Source: Treponemataceae bacterium (GTDB lineage Bacteria > Spirochaetota > Spirochaetia > Treponematales > Treponemataceae). From it: 42,886 nucleotides of DNA. The notes under the pieces are model-generated. The model was given only the letters and a program-made list of their open reading frames with translations, did not search any database and was not told where the DNA came from. A program made the translations under genes and the position numbers. Positions 23,931 through 32,500 of this stretch are shown here, in pieces; positions within the stretch are counted from its first letter, which is position 1; each line of letters opens with the position of its first letter. Location: assembly GCA_024402495.1 (NCBI GenBank), contig JAKSTR010000018.1, positions 1 to 42,886 of the forward strand, written 5' to 3'.

Positions 23931-25214
23931 ATGAGCCAAGTACTGATTATTGATGAAATTGCTCTGTTTCGTGATTATGTGAAGGACAAACTGGTTTCGG
24001 AAAAAGTTGATGTTGAAACGTCTTCAGCGCTTAACGACGGCTTTAAAAAACTCTTTTCCGGGTTGCCGAATATTCTCATTATGGATATTACTTTTCCTTT
24101 TGAAGTTCTTATGGAATTTCTGGAAAGGAAAAATAACAATGCCAACGCAAAATCTATTCCAATTATTCTTATCGGGCCTGTTTTGGAACAGTCGCAGCTG
24201 GATGCGCTAAGACCTTACCGCATAGTAAAATACATTAACAAGCCGATAAAAATCGACCTGTTTTTTGATACAATTTCTAAAATCCTCAAGGTTGCAATTC
24301 CTTTTGACTATACTGACTGTGTGCTTGAAGCCCACGTTAGCGGTGAGGCAATTTTTATTGAACTTAGCAAAGGATTGAACCGCGAAAAAATTGCGCTTTT
24401 GCCGTACAAAATTACAGACCTTATTACCGAAAACAAAATTCAAAGTCCTAAGATTGTTTTAATGGTAAGCAACATTGACCTTTGTTTTGTAGACGGCTGC
24501 AATATTGAACTTTTGATGAACAGCATTTTGCACAGCGACAGCCGCGTGCGCGACAAGCGTGTAAAAGTTCTTACAATGAATAAATTTATCACCGAATTTA
24601 TTGCCGGGCACACCGAATATACGAACGTGCAGGTTACAAACGAAATCGGTCAGTTTATTTACGATGTTGTGCCAAAAACCGACAGCTATTTTGAGTTTCA
24701 GGATTTGACGACTTTGCTTATTACGCCAAGCGAAGGTGCAAGCAACGGTTCCATTACAATGAAGTTTAAGTCTGAAGACGGCGGCGAAAAGGTTGTAGAC
24801 GGTGTCGTAACAAGTACAGATACAAGCGCCGTAGAACTGGCAATGAAAGCGGCAATTATTGACGACGATACGATTACCCAGCAGGTTCTGCTTAAACAGT
24901 TTACCGAAGTAAACTGCAAAACTGATATTTATCTTAACGGTGCGGACTTCCTTTCTGAAGTTGAAGATAAAAACTACGACGTTGTCGTTCTGGATATTGT
25001 CATGCCGGGCTTGTCTGGATTTGACGTTCTTTCTGCATTGCAGTCGCTGGAAAAGCCGCCGCTTGTAATCGTTTATTCAAGCATAAGCCAGAAAGAGCAG
25101 GTTGTAAAAGCTTTAAGTTTGGGCGCAAAAATGTATTTGATTAAGCCGCAAAAACCTGAACTTATCGTACAGACAGCGCAGAAGCTTCTTTTCCAGGCTA
25201 GAAACGGCTTGTAA
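23931..25214 (+). CDS. Response regulator with two receiver domains
   Basis: 427 residues: receiver 1 (about 1-125), a middle region (126-300) and receiver 2 (about 305-425). Receiver 2 is complete: D311-D313, phospho-acceptor D355 in VLDIVMPG, S383 and K405 in IKP. Receiver 1 keeps D8, D52 and K104 (NKP) but has LIG where a Thr/Ser is normally found, so its switching may be altered. The middle region has beta-rich sequence (CVLEAHVSGEAIFIELSKG) and an ELLMNSILHSDSRVRDKRVKVLT segment. I cannot assign it to a known domain; a PilZ- or STAS-like fold is possible. No DNA-binding output is present. The hybrid kinase gene follows after a terminator. Confidence 0.8.
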   Translation: MSQVLIIDEIALFRDYVKDKLVSEKVDVETSSALNDGFKKLFSGLPNILIMDITFPFEVLMEFLERKNNNANAKSIPIILIGPVLEQSQLDALRPYRIVKYINKPIKIDLFFDTISKILKVAIPFDYTDCVLEAHVSGEAIFIELSKGLNREKIALLPYKITDLITENKIQSPKIVLMVSNIDLCFVDGCNIELLMNSILHSDSRVRDKRVKVLTMNKFITEFIAGHTEYTNVQVTNEIGQFIYDVVPKTDSYFEFQDLTTLLITPSEGASNGSITMKFKSEDGGEKVVDGVVTSTDTSAVELAMKAAIIDDDTITQQVLLKQFTEVNCKTDIYLNGADFLSEVEDKNYDVVVLDIVMPGLSGFDVLSALQSLEKPPLVIVYSSISQKEQVVKALSLGAKMYLIKPQKPELIVQTAQKLLFQARNGL

Positions 25215-25231
25215 TCTTTCGTATTTTTCAT

Positions 25232-25259
25232 AAACCGCAGATTTTCTGCGGTTTTTTTA
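25232..25259 (+). terminator. Terminator after the response regulator
   Basis: AAACCGCAG / CTGCGGTTT with a 5-base loop and a T tract, 17 bases after the stop. It separates the regulator from the kinase gene. Confidence 0.85.
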
Positions 25260-25375
25260 TGTCCGCGCGCCAAAAGCCCCGGCGTTCACAATTTTTCATT
25301 TTTACATTTGTTAAAACCGCCAAAACGCAATATTATGTAATTGTTACATTTTAAACTTTGCTTTAAGAGGCAGCC

Positions 25376-27559
25376 ATGTCTGAACAAAACCAAAATGCGC
25401 AATCCTCGCGCACCTTATTTCTGGCAAACATAACCCACGAGTTTAGAACGCCAATTCAAACGATTTTAGCCACTTTAGATTTATTAAACGAAACCAACCT
25501 TGACCAGGAACAGATTGAATATTTGCAGCAAATGCGTTTTAGTGCCGAAGCCCTTGCGTCTCTGGTAAACGATTTTCTGGATTTTTCAAAGCTCGAATCC
25601 GGTCAGTTTCGCTTTGAATACATTCCGTATAATCCGCTGCAGCTTGCCGAACAGACCGTTGAACTTCTGGCAATTGAAGCCCACAACAAAGGCATTGAAA
25701 TTATTACCGACATTGATTTTTCGCTGCCGACCACAATTGTTGGCGACCCTACGCGAACCCGGCAGATTTTGCTTAATCTTTTGAAGAATGCGGTAAAATT
25801 TACCGCAAGCGGATATGTGCAGGTTAGCATTGTTGCAGACGAAAACGCCCGTATCATCAGCTTTGCCGTAAAAGACAGCGGTATCGGCGTGCCGAAAGAC
25901 AAGCAGGATAAACTTTTCAGCGATTTTTACCAGACAGATGCTTCTACAACGCGAAAATACGGCGGCACGGGTCTGGGACTTTCCATCAGCAAGAATTTCG
26001 TTCAGCTTATGGGCGGAACGATTCAGATGCAGGATAATCCGGAAGGCGGCTCGATTTTCAGCTTTAATTTGCCGTATTCCGTACCGCAGGAAGTTGAACC
26101 AAAGCAGCAGCCTTTGGGCGCAGAAATTACCGCCAACCAGAAACTGCTTATTGTAGACGACAAACACGCCAGCGCCGAAAGTCTGGTAAAAAAACTTACG
26201 CTTTTGGGTTATACCGATATTACTTTTGTTGATTCCGGCGAAAAAGCCCTTGCGCTGATGCTTGAAAAAGCTGATAAAAATGAATTTTTCACCCAGCTTT
26301 TTATTGACATGACAATGCAGGGCATGGACGGCTGGCGGCTTGCCAGCGAAATCAATAACAATCCAAAGATAAACAATGCAAAGCTTTATCTTTTAATTCC
26401 GGAAGGACAGATGGGCCGCGATGCAAAAATGAAGCGCATGCGCTGGTTTAACGGCTATTTGTACAAGCCGGTAAAAAAAGCCCAGCTTATAAAACTTTTG
26501 TGCGACAACGCCGCCGATGACCTTGAGCTTGAAGCCGTGGACGACGATGTTGAACTTACGCCAATTCAGTTTTTTGCAGGCAAGGAACTGGAAACTTTTG
26601 GCAATGCAAGTTTTGAAGAAGATAAAAAGCCGGAAGAGAAAATTGAAGATGTGCCGAAAGCAGAATCAAATGGCGCAGGCGAAGCCAGAGCCGAATCTTC
26701 CGCAGTTTCAGCTGCCGGAACAGCCCAGCCTGCCGGCGAAAAACCGGCAAAGCCCGTATTTGACCAGATTGCCAAAGACTGCACGATTCTGGTTGCAGAA
26801 GACCACCCGGTAAACCAAAAGCTTATACAGACCTTTTTTACAAGTTTTGGTGCAACGGTAATTTGTGCCAGCAACGGCGAAGAAGCCTTTAACAAAGCTA
26901 AAGAAAACCCGAATGTCGACATAATTTTTATGGATATTCAAATGCCGGTAATGAGCGGGCTTGAAGCCACCAAGGCGATACGCGAATACGGCATAAAGAC
27001 CCCGATTGTGGCATGCACGGCAAATACCGATCCTTCCGATTTTGACGAATATACCGCCGCCGGCATGAACGATATTTTGACCAAGCCGTTTAAAAAGCAG
27101 TCGGTTTACGACATTTTGGGCGTCTGGATTAAAAAAATTAAAGGCGGAAATTCTGAAAGCAGCGAAAAAGGCATAAAGAAGTTTTTTCGTAAAAAGGAAG
27201 CAGACAAAGCCAGCCTGCGCGCTATCTGGAATTTTGAAACCTTTAAAAATAACGGCGATTCTTCAAAAGAAGGCGGTAAAAAGCGCATAGAAAGCTTTAC
27301 CGAAAAAGCAGTTTCGGTTTTTCAGAAGCTGGGCGTGGCACTTGCCGCGGACAATTTTGCAAAAGTGCAGAGTACCATAAGTTCGCTTAAAACGCCTGCA
27401 AAAAATATCGGTGCCGAAAAACTGTACGATGCGGCTATGCAAATGGAACTGATTGCAAAAGCAGGCAGCGCGGTTGCCTGCGACACCTGCCTTAAAGAAT
27501 GCGGTATGTTGTTTGACGAGTTTACAACCAAAACCGAGGAATGGCTTTCTCATGAATAA
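25376..27559 (+). CDS. Cytoplasmic hybrid histidine kinase with two receivers and a degenerate HPt-like tail
   Basis: 727 residues with no membrane segment and almost no N-terminal sensor. HisKA: H21 in THEFRTP. HATPase: N138 in LLKNAVKF, D167 in DSGIG, GGTGLGLS from 196. Receiver 1 (about 255-378) has D311 in FIDMTMQG and K364. After a Glu/Ala/Pro linker, receiver 2 (about 468-585) has D520 in FMDIQMP and K570. The last 90 residues (about 637-727) resemble an HPt helical bundle, but the His-x-Leu-Lys-Gly motif reads SSLKT, so the phospho-accepting His is replaced (S669). With no sensor region, it probably acts with a partner protein or senses intracellular signals. AGAGG precedes the ATG. 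Its 3' end overlaps the PHP gene by 8 bases. Confidence 0.9.
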   Translation: MSEQNQNAQSSRTLFLANITHEFRTPIQTILATLDLLNETNLDQEQIEYLQQMRFSAEALASLVNDFLDFSKLESGQFRFEYIPYNPLQLAEQTVELLAIEAHNKGIEIITDIDFSLPTTIVGDPTRTRQILLNLLKNAVKFTASGYVQVSIVADENARIISFAVKDSGIGVPKDKQDKLFSDFYQTDASTTRKYGGTGLGLSISKNFVQLMGGTIQMQDNPEGGSIFSFNLPYSVPQEVEPKQQPLGAEITANQKLLIVDDKHASAESLVKKLTLLGYTDITFVDSGEKALALMLEKADKNEFFTQLFIDMTMQGMDGWRLASEINNNPKINNAKLYLLIPEGQMGRDAKMKRMRWFNGYLYKPVKKAQLIKLLCDNAADDLELEAVDDDVELTPIQFFAGKELETFGNASFEEDKKPEEKIEDVPKAESNGAGEARAESSAVSAAGTAQPAGEKPAKPVFDQIAKDCTILVAEDHPVNQKLIQTFFTSFGATVICASNGEEAFNKAKENPNVDIIFMDIQMPVMSGLEATKAIREYGIKTPIVACTANTDPSDFDEYTAAGMNDILTKPFKKQSVYDILGVWIKKIKGGNSESSEKGIKKFFRKKEADKASLRAIWNFETFKNNGDSSKEGGKKRIESFTEKAVSVFQKLGVALAADNFAKVQSTISSLKTPAKNIGAEKLYDAAMQMELIAKAGSAVACDTCLKECGMLFDEFTTKTEEWLSHE

Positions 27560-28436
27560 TTTATCTGGTTTTTCGCGCAAGGCGGATTTTCATACTCATT
27601 CAGTTTTTTGCGATGGCAAAAATACCTGCGAAGAAATGCTGATTGCCGCCCTTGACTGCGGTCTGGAAGCTTTCGGTTTTTCTGGTCATGCGATGTGGCC
27701 TTTTGCCGGCGACTGCCATATTGCAATTAACAGTTTTGGCGCTTACGTTGAAGAAATTAAACGGCTTAAATCGCTGTATAAAAATAAAATACAGCTTTTC
27801 TGCGGCTACGAAGCCGAATATCTGCCTTATGCCAGCCAGCCGGATTTGAGCGTTTATAAATCTCAGCTTGCCGCGGATTACATAATCGGTTCGGTGCATT
27901 ATCTTGCGCCAAGCCCGAATTTGCCGCCTTTTGCCGTGGACTGGAAGCCTGAAATTATTGCAGACTGTGCGGAAAAATGTTTTGGCGGCAATTACCGCAG
28001 GCTGGTAGAGTTTTATTTTGAAACCGTGCGGCAGATGATAAAATATTCTACTTTTGATTTTGCCGGGCATTTGGATTTGATAAGAAAACTTAACGGCAAG
28101 CTGCATTTTTTCAGCGAAGATGAAGGCTGGTACAAAGAAGAAATTATAAAAACGGCGCGCTGCTGCGGAGATGCCAGAATAATGGCAGAAATTAACACCG
28201 GCGCAATAAGCCGCGGCGTTATGGACGACGTTTATCCCGGCGCAGAGTTTTTAACCGAACTTTGCCGCTGCAATGTGCCAATTGTCATCAATTCTGATGC
28301 GCACAGTGCCGCCGGTATTGCCTGCGCCTTTGACCGTGCCCAAATTGCGGCAAAAAATGCCGGATATACTGGCAGCATGCAGCTTTTCTGGCAGGAAGAT
28401 AAGCCGGTATGGCAGTTCGTTCCGTTCGTTCAATAA
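27552..28436 (+). CDS. PHP-domain phosphoesterase, histidinol-phosphatase (HisK) type
   Basis: 294 residues from the ATG at 27552, which overlaps the kinase stop by 8 bases. A longer in-frame extension back to 27453 lies inside the kinase gene and is not supported. PHP-family metal motifs are clear: ADFHTHSVFCDG (H14, H16), GFSGHA (H46), CGYEAEY, a GSVHYL histidine, AGHLDLIRK and the C-terminal INSDAHS. Members hydrolyse histidinol phosphate or other phosphate esters with a trinuclear metal site. No his gene is nearby, and the tight coupling to a kinase gene makes another substrate possible. Ends just before a bidirectional terminator. Confidence 0.85.
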   Translation: MNNLSGFSRKADFHTHSVFCDGKNTCEEMLIAALDCGLEAFGFSGHAMWPFAGDCHIAINSFGAYVEEIKRLKSLYKNKIQLFCGYEAEYLPYASQPDLSVYKSQLAADYIIGSVHYLAPSPNLPPFAVDWKPEIIADCAEKCFGGNYRRLVEFYFETVRQMIKYSTFDFAGHLDLIRKLNGKLHFFSEDEGWYKEEIIKTARCCGDARIMAEINTGAISRGVMDDVYPGAEFLTELCRCNVPIVINSDAHSAAGIACAFDRAQIAAKNAGYTGSMQLFWQEDKPVWQFVPFVQ

Positions 28437-28440
28437 AATA

Positions 28441-28473
28441 AAAAAACGCTTGTGTCTGGCACAAGCGTTTTTT
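28441..28473. terminator. Bidirectional terminator
   Basis: Perfect 14-base arms AAAAAACGCTTGTG / CACAAGCGTTTTTT around 5 bases, between the converging PHP and dksA-like genes. Confidence 0.92.
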
Positions 28474-28483
28474 GCAATACCGT

Positions 28484-28840
28484 TTAGCGGTTGCGGCGTT
28501 CGTCTTTAGATTTGCAGTTGATGCAAAGCAAAGCGTAAGGCATGGCTTCAAGGCGTTCCTGTGGAATTGGTTTGCCGCATTTCATGCACAAGCCGTATTT
28601 TCCCTGTTCAATGCGCATCAGTGCCGAATCGATAAGGCGCAGGCGGTTTGTGTCTTTTTCTGCCAGACCGTCAAGCATCTGTGTATCAACGGCATCGGTT
28701 GCAGCATCTACTTCGTCTTTTGCATCGCTGTTTTCAATCATATTCTTAAATTCAGCATTGTTAGCAGCAAGTTTATCTAAAATTTCCTTTTTACTTTCCA
28801 GCATCAACTGTTTCATTTTTTGAATAAATTCTTCTTGCAT
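28484..28840 (-). CDS. DksA/TraR-family zinc-finger protein
   Basis: 118 residues: a long N-terminal coiled coil (about 1-75) and a C-terminal C4 zinc finger with CMKC (C85, C88) and CINC (C106, C109), followed by a basic tail. DksA-type proteins insert the coiled-coil tip into the RNA polymerase secondary channel and tune initiation with ppGpp. Here the tip region reads DEVDAATDAVD, resembling the DxxDxA tip motif. It is shorter than E. coli DksA (151), as in many non-proteobacterial relatives. AGGGAG precedes the ATG. It is divergent from infA, sharing a 130-base regulatory region. Confidence 0.88.
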   Translation of the reverse strand: MQEEFIQKMKQLMLESKKEILDKLAANNAEFKNMIENSDAKDEVDAATDAVDTQMLDGLAEKDTNRLRLIDSALMRIEQGKYGLCMKCGKPIPQERLEAMPYALLCINCKSKDERRNR

Positions 28841-28857
28841 AGTTTTAACTCCCTATG

Positions 28858-28887
28858 TTGACAAACAATGTATTTTATTCATAGAAT
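28858..28887 (+). promoter_or_regulatory. Probable sigma-70 promoter of infA
   Basis: Consensus TTGACA at 28858-28863 and TAGAAT at 28882-28887 with an 18-base spacer. The transcript would start near 28894, with a leader of about 80 bases. It is the best housekeeping-type promoter in the window. Confidence 0.65.
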
Positions 28888-28972
28888 TATAAGAGCGAAA
28901 TCGTAAAAAAGCAAATGGTTTATTTGCAAAATAACAAATTTTTCTTATTTTCGCGTAATTTTTGGAGGACTT

Positions 28973-29191
28973 GTGGCTAAAGAAGAAGCTATTGAAGTTG
29001 AAGGCATTGTAAAAGAAGCTTTGCCAAACACCATGTTTAAAGTTGAATTACAAAACGGTCACGTAATTCTTGCCTATCTTTCTGGTAAAATGCGCAAACA
29101 CTATATTCGTATCGTTCCAGGCGACAGCATTCGCGTTGCACTTTCTCCATACGATTTGAACCGCGGTCGCATTATTTTCCGCGAACGCTAA
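28973..29191 (+). CDS. infA: Translation initiation factor IF-1
   Basis: A 72-residue S1/OB-fold protein, the standard IF-1 length, which binds the ribosomal A site during initiation. Near-consensus sequence throughout: [58 protein letters not shown]. Translation starts at GTG, with GGAGG 5 bases upstream. It is monocistronic, driven by the promoter at 28858 and followed by an intrinsic terminator, unlike the ribosomal-protein-linked infA of many bacteria. Confidence 0.97.
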   Translation: MAKEEAIEVEGIVKEALPNTMFKVELQNGHVILAYLSGKMRKHYIRIVPGDSIRVALSPYDLNRGRIIFRER

Positions 29192-29308
29192 AAACACTTT
29201 TTATCTGATTTTTATTTTCGATTTTTCTATATTTTTCTCACAAGCCGGGCAAAACTGATTTTGGTTTTGTCTGGTTGTTTTTTTTGCCTGCACAAACTGA
29301 AAAAATAC

Positions 29309-29337
29309 AGCCCCGAAAAATTATCCGGGGCTTTTTT
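29309..29337 (+). terminator. Terminator of infA
   Basis: AGCCCCG / CGGGGCT hairpin followed by T6, about 117 bases after the infA stop. Confidence 0.75.
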
Positions 29338-29444
29338 GTTTTCAGGCTTTCACCTGATTTTGAAATAACCTTAAAACCTTAAAAAAGAAGGAATTATAAG
29401 ATTTAAGCGTCAGCGTGCCTTGTTTTGCCGTATCGGCGCGCTGA

Positions 29445-30032
29445 TTATTCGTTGTTGGTAAAGTTAAAAAGTGCCTTAATTGAACGAATAATGCCGCTTA
29501 TGCTGTTTACCAAAACGTAAATTTCTATAATTAAACCGAACGGGAAAATTACCATTGCCGCCCGGAAAAAATACAGCGCCAGAAGAACCTTTAAAAGATT
29601 TTTTGCCAAAAGCGAAAAAGCCGCTTTTTTGCTAAGTTTCTGCGAACTGTTCCAGTTGTAAGAATATTGGTGCTGGTTATACGGGTTTTCGTTTTGCTGG
29701 CTGGTATTTTGATTTTTCCATGCGTCTTTCCATCCGCTGCCGAAAAATTCTTCAAACGGATCGTAGTCGGCATAGGTTTGCTGCTGATATGTGCGCTGAT
29801 AAGTTTGCTGTGGACGTTCGTCGGCGCTGCCGTAGCGGTCGTATTGGGCGCGTTTTGTTTCGTCGCCTAAAACCGAATACGCGGCATTGATTTTTTTGAA
29901 CATTTCTTCGGCGGCGGCATTACCGGGGTTTGCGTCCGGATGATATTTTTTTGCCGCGTCGCGATAGGCTTTTTTTATTTCGTCAGCAGTGGCGCTTTTG
30001 GGTACGCCCAAAATTTGGTAAAAATCGTCCAT
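29445..30032 (-). CDS. J-domain membrane protein (DnaJ-like)
   Basis: 195 residues. The J domain (about 1-66) has the Hsp70-stimulating HPD at 31-33 (KYHPDANPG) and the usual [20 protein letters not shown] and [21 protein letters not shown]. Instead of a G/F region and zinc fingers there is a Gln/Tyr/Asn-rich stretch (about 74-130) and then one or two hydrophobic helices (about 142-182). It should recruit DnaK to the membrane rather than act as a general DnaJ. No ribosome binding site is clear; a TATTTT lies 8-13 bases before the ATG, making it a weak further candidate for a leaderless start. Confidence 0.85.
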   Translation of the reverse strand: MDDFYQILGVPKSATADEIKKAYRDAAKKYHPDANPGNAAAEEMFKKINAAYSVLGDETKRAQYDRYGSADERPQQTYQRTYQQQTYADYDPFEEFFGSGWKDAWKNQNTSQQNENPYNQHQYSYNWNSSQKLSKKAAFSLLAKNLLKVLLALYFFRAAMVIFPFGLIIEIYVLVNSISGIIRSIKALFNFTNNE

Positions 30033-30447
30033 ACTTTAAAAAATACTTAAAATCTTTTTTCTGTACAAGGGCTATTTATAATTTTCCTAAAAATTAGCCA
30101 AAATTGAAAAATAAAACGACTTCGGAGCTTTTAATTTTTCCAAATACGCGCGCAAAAAACAGTATTTGGGCTTGCCGAAAAAAAATCAGATTCCGAAACA
30201 AGTTCGGAATGACAGAAGGATCAAAGCAAATAGCAAAAGAACATTCAAACTTTCATAAAATAGTCCCAGTTTTTGCGTACACCAGACTACAGTAAGAGAA
30301 AAAGCAAATAGCAAAAGCTGCGGATCCCGAAACTGGTTCGGAATGACGAATTATTAAAAAGCCTGCCGAATCTTTTAAGTTTTTCAAATATACGCGCGCG
30401 GAAAAGAGGACGCGTGTTTGCATTTTTGTCTGCATATTTTGCGCCGG
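30033..30447. repeat. Repeat-rich intergenic region
   Basis: No gene. Palindromes of the ATTCCGAA-N5-TTCGGAAT family lie at 30190-30210 and 30324-30344 (the latter with one arm mismatch, ATCCCGAA). A forward copy of the composite repeat body lies at 30240-30318, where its hairpin is lost (only one arm remains). A further short direct repeat, CTTTTAA..TTTTTC.AAATA..CGCGCGC, occurs near 30128-30155 and 30374-30401. Short reading frames across it are repeat translations. Confidence 0.75.
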
Positions 30448-31053
30448 TCAGTCTTTCGTGCTGCTTTCTTTTATGACAACCCAGGTTGCGCCGCGACCGC
30501 CTTCGTTTTTGTCCGGGTGTCCGCTTGCGCCAAGCCTGTAATCGCGTTCAATAAAATTGCGTACTACGGCGCTTAAAACCGGCGCATCCGGCGAATGGTT
30601 GCCTTTCCCGTGAACAATCAGCACTTTGCGCAGCTTGCGGCGCTTGCATTCGCTTATAAAAAGGTCAAGCTGCGTCCAGGCTTCGTCGCGGGTTAAGCCG
30701 TGCAGGTCTAAAGTTGCTTCGGTAGGCATAAAACGCAGCTGAGAAAAATCAATCATCGCTTCGCGTTCTTCTTCTTTTTGGCGCTGGGCGTCTTTGTCTA
30801 CCACGCCGTAGCGGTTCATCCAGTAATTCATCGGGTTGATTTTTGGTTCCTGCTTGTGAACCGCCGCTTTTGTAGCCTGCGCCGTTCTGGAAGAACCTTT
30901 ATTTTCTGCCGTTTTTGGTTTTTCATCAGGAAAAAGCGAAGGTGCGTTCAGTTTTTTGCCCGAACCTGCCGGACGCTGACTTTGCTTTTTTTTCTCACCC
31001 GCGGATTTTTTTTCCTGTTCTTCCCATTGGTTTAAAATATCGCCGAAATCCAT
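30448..31053 (-). CDS. Smr-domain protein
   Basis: 201 residues: a charged, low-complexity N-terminal half (Lys/Glu/Gln, about 1-95) and a C-terminal Smr domain with LDLHG (115-119), HGKG (148-151) and the GGRGATWVVIK tail. Smr domains of this stand-alone type have nuclease activity and have been linked to RNA cleavage at stalled ribosomes or to DNA processing. AAGGGA precedes the ATG, and its start is 10 bases after the stop of the BatD-like gene, so it is likely the last gene of the bat operon although its function is unrelated. Confidence 0.87.
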   Translation of the reverse strand: MDFGDILNQWEEQEKKSAGEKKKQSQRPAGSGKKLNAPSLFPDEKPKTAENKGSSRTAQATKAAVHKQEPKINPMNYWMNRYGVVDKDAQRQKEEEREAMIDFSQLRFMPTEATLDLHGLTRDEAWTQLDLFISECKRRKLRKVLIVHGKGNHSPDAPVLSAVVRNFIERDYRLGASGHPDKNEGGRGATWVVIKESSTKD

Positions 31054-31063
31054 AATTTTTCCC

Positions 31064-32500
31064 TTATTTGCTGCTTTTGTCTTTTATGTATTTGCCCCAA
31101 ACCGTGGTGGCGTTTTCTGTTGGCGCGGCAGTTTGCGACGACGCGCGGTTTATTAAATACAAATCGCTGGTTTTTACCCAGCCCGAAAACTGGTCGTCGT
31201 ATTTTATCAGCGCCCAATCGCCGCGATTCTTTTTTACGGTTATGCGGCTGCCGCTTTTTAAGCTTGTTGCGCTTAAAGAATCTTCGTCCGGTACGGTGCA
31301 GATATTTCCGCCTGCAAAAACCGCGCCCTGCGGCAAAAGTTTTGCGCCGTCGTAAATGCAGAATGCGCCCAGACAGAAGGCAACAAGCAGAAACAGAACG
31401 CCGCGGATAATTTTATGCCAGTGAAGCATCAAAAGGGCGCAAAGCAGAAAAAGTGCAAAAATTCCGCAGAAAAGCAAAAGCTGAATTGCAGATTTTTCGT
31501 CCGGGCTGAAATCTATGCCCATTTCGGCTTCTTTTTCCAGTCGCTTCTGGCGGCTGTAGCTTGTTAAAAGCGACCATCGTTCTGCAGAACGCAATGCGGC
31601 AAGCTGCTGCAAATCTTCTTCCGCGCTGAAAACCTGCGGTAAGTTTTCTTCTGGCTGGCTAAAATCTTCGGTTTGGGTAAAGGCACTTGCAAAAATACCG
31701 CCTGCATTTGCGCCGCCGCCTGTTCCGTACCCCGAATCTGCCGGTTTTTTATATTCTTCAACAAAAACGGTCTGCCCGGTTACGGCAAACTGGCATTCTT
31801 CGCCGTTGGTGCCGGTTAAATGCACCGTGCCGCCCGGCAACGAAACTTCGCCTGCAAAAAGCGGCGTAAAGTTGTAAACCGCGCAAAGTTCGCCTTTTTC
31901 CGTAATTGCATCGCCAAATGGTGCAAAATCGCTGGTAATTTCTTCATCCAGCTCCAGAATCGCGGTTTCGTTCAGCGGAAAATCCGCATTTTCAATATGT
32001 TCTACAAAACTTGCACGCAGTTCAATTTGCGTGGTTTTGCCCTGCAAAAACGGTTCTTCGCCCGTCGCCCAGAAAACATTCGGCGGCATTGCCCGCGGAT
32101 TATCGCTTACGGTAACGGTGCCCAGCTGAACAACGTGTTTTTTCTGCCCGGTTTTTACCGTAATCGGCGGCATTTCGTATTCGCCTGCGGAATTAAATAT
32201 GAAAACTGCTTCTATTAAAGTGTCTGTCTGCTTGCCGCTGCTTTGCGCCGCCTTGCGTATGGAAATCCGTTTTGCGTCGCCTTTGGGTTCTTCAAAAATA
32301 TAGGTAACTTCTCGCGGCGTGTGGTTCGGTACGCAAAGCAAAAAAGTGCATTCGCTGCCTTTTACTGCGCCTTCAAGGTTTTGAATGACGTAAGGTTCGC
32401 TTAAGGCTGAAGAATTTTGGGCAAAAGAACTGGCAAAAACGCCCAAAAATACTGCTAATAATCCAAAATATCTGAATTTTCCTGCTGCTGGCTTTTCCAT
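31064..32500 (-). CDS. BatD-like exported protein with C-terminal SH3 domain
   Basis: 478 residues. A signal peptide (about 10-28, ending FASSFAQ) leads to a periplasmic beta-sandwich region (about 35-260) like the BatD/oxygen-tolerance family. Then come a linker rich in Gly/Glu, a charged stretch with KRLEKEAEMG, two adjacent hydrophobic segments (about 343-365 and 369-388) and a C-terminal bacterial SH3-like domain (about 395-455: NICTVPDEDSLSATSLKSGSRITVKKNRGDW.. GWVKTSDLY). The SH3 end is BatE-like, so this protein may combine BatD and BatE features. It overlaps the upstream BatB gene by 46 bases and precedes the Smr gene by 10. Confidence 0.75.
   Translation of the reverse strand: MEKPAAGKFRYFGLLAVFLGVFASSFAQNSSALSEPYVIQNLEGAVKGSECTFLLCVPNHTPREVTYIFEEPKGDAKRISIRKAAQSSGKQTDTLIEAVFIFNSAGEYEMPPITVKTGQKKHVVQLGTVTVSDNPRAMPPNVFWATGEEPFLQGKTTQIELRASFVEHIENADFPLNETAILELDEEITSDFAPFGDAITEKGELCAVYNFTPLFAGEVSLPGGTVHLTGTNGEECQFAVTGQTVFVEEYKKPADSGYGTGGGANAGGIFASAFTQTEDFSQPEENLPQVFSAEEDLQQLAALRSAERWSLLTSYSRQKRLEKEAEMGIDFSPDEKSAIQLLLFCGIFALFLLCALLMLHWHKIIRGVLFLLVAFCLGAFCIYDGAKLLPQGAVFAGGNICTVPDEDSLSATSLKSGSRITVKKNRGDWALIKYDDQFSGWVKTSDLYLINRASSQTAAPTENATTVWGKYIKDKSSK

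Noticed and set aside
27453-27551. N-terminal extension of the PHP protein from 27453
   Set aside because: It lies wholly within the kinase coding sequence; the ATG at 27552 directly precedes the conserved PHP motif and gives a normal length.
30104-30435. Short frames in the gap between the J-domain and Smr genes
   Set aside because: They are repeat-derived, with no start signals and no resemblance to proteins outside the repeat.
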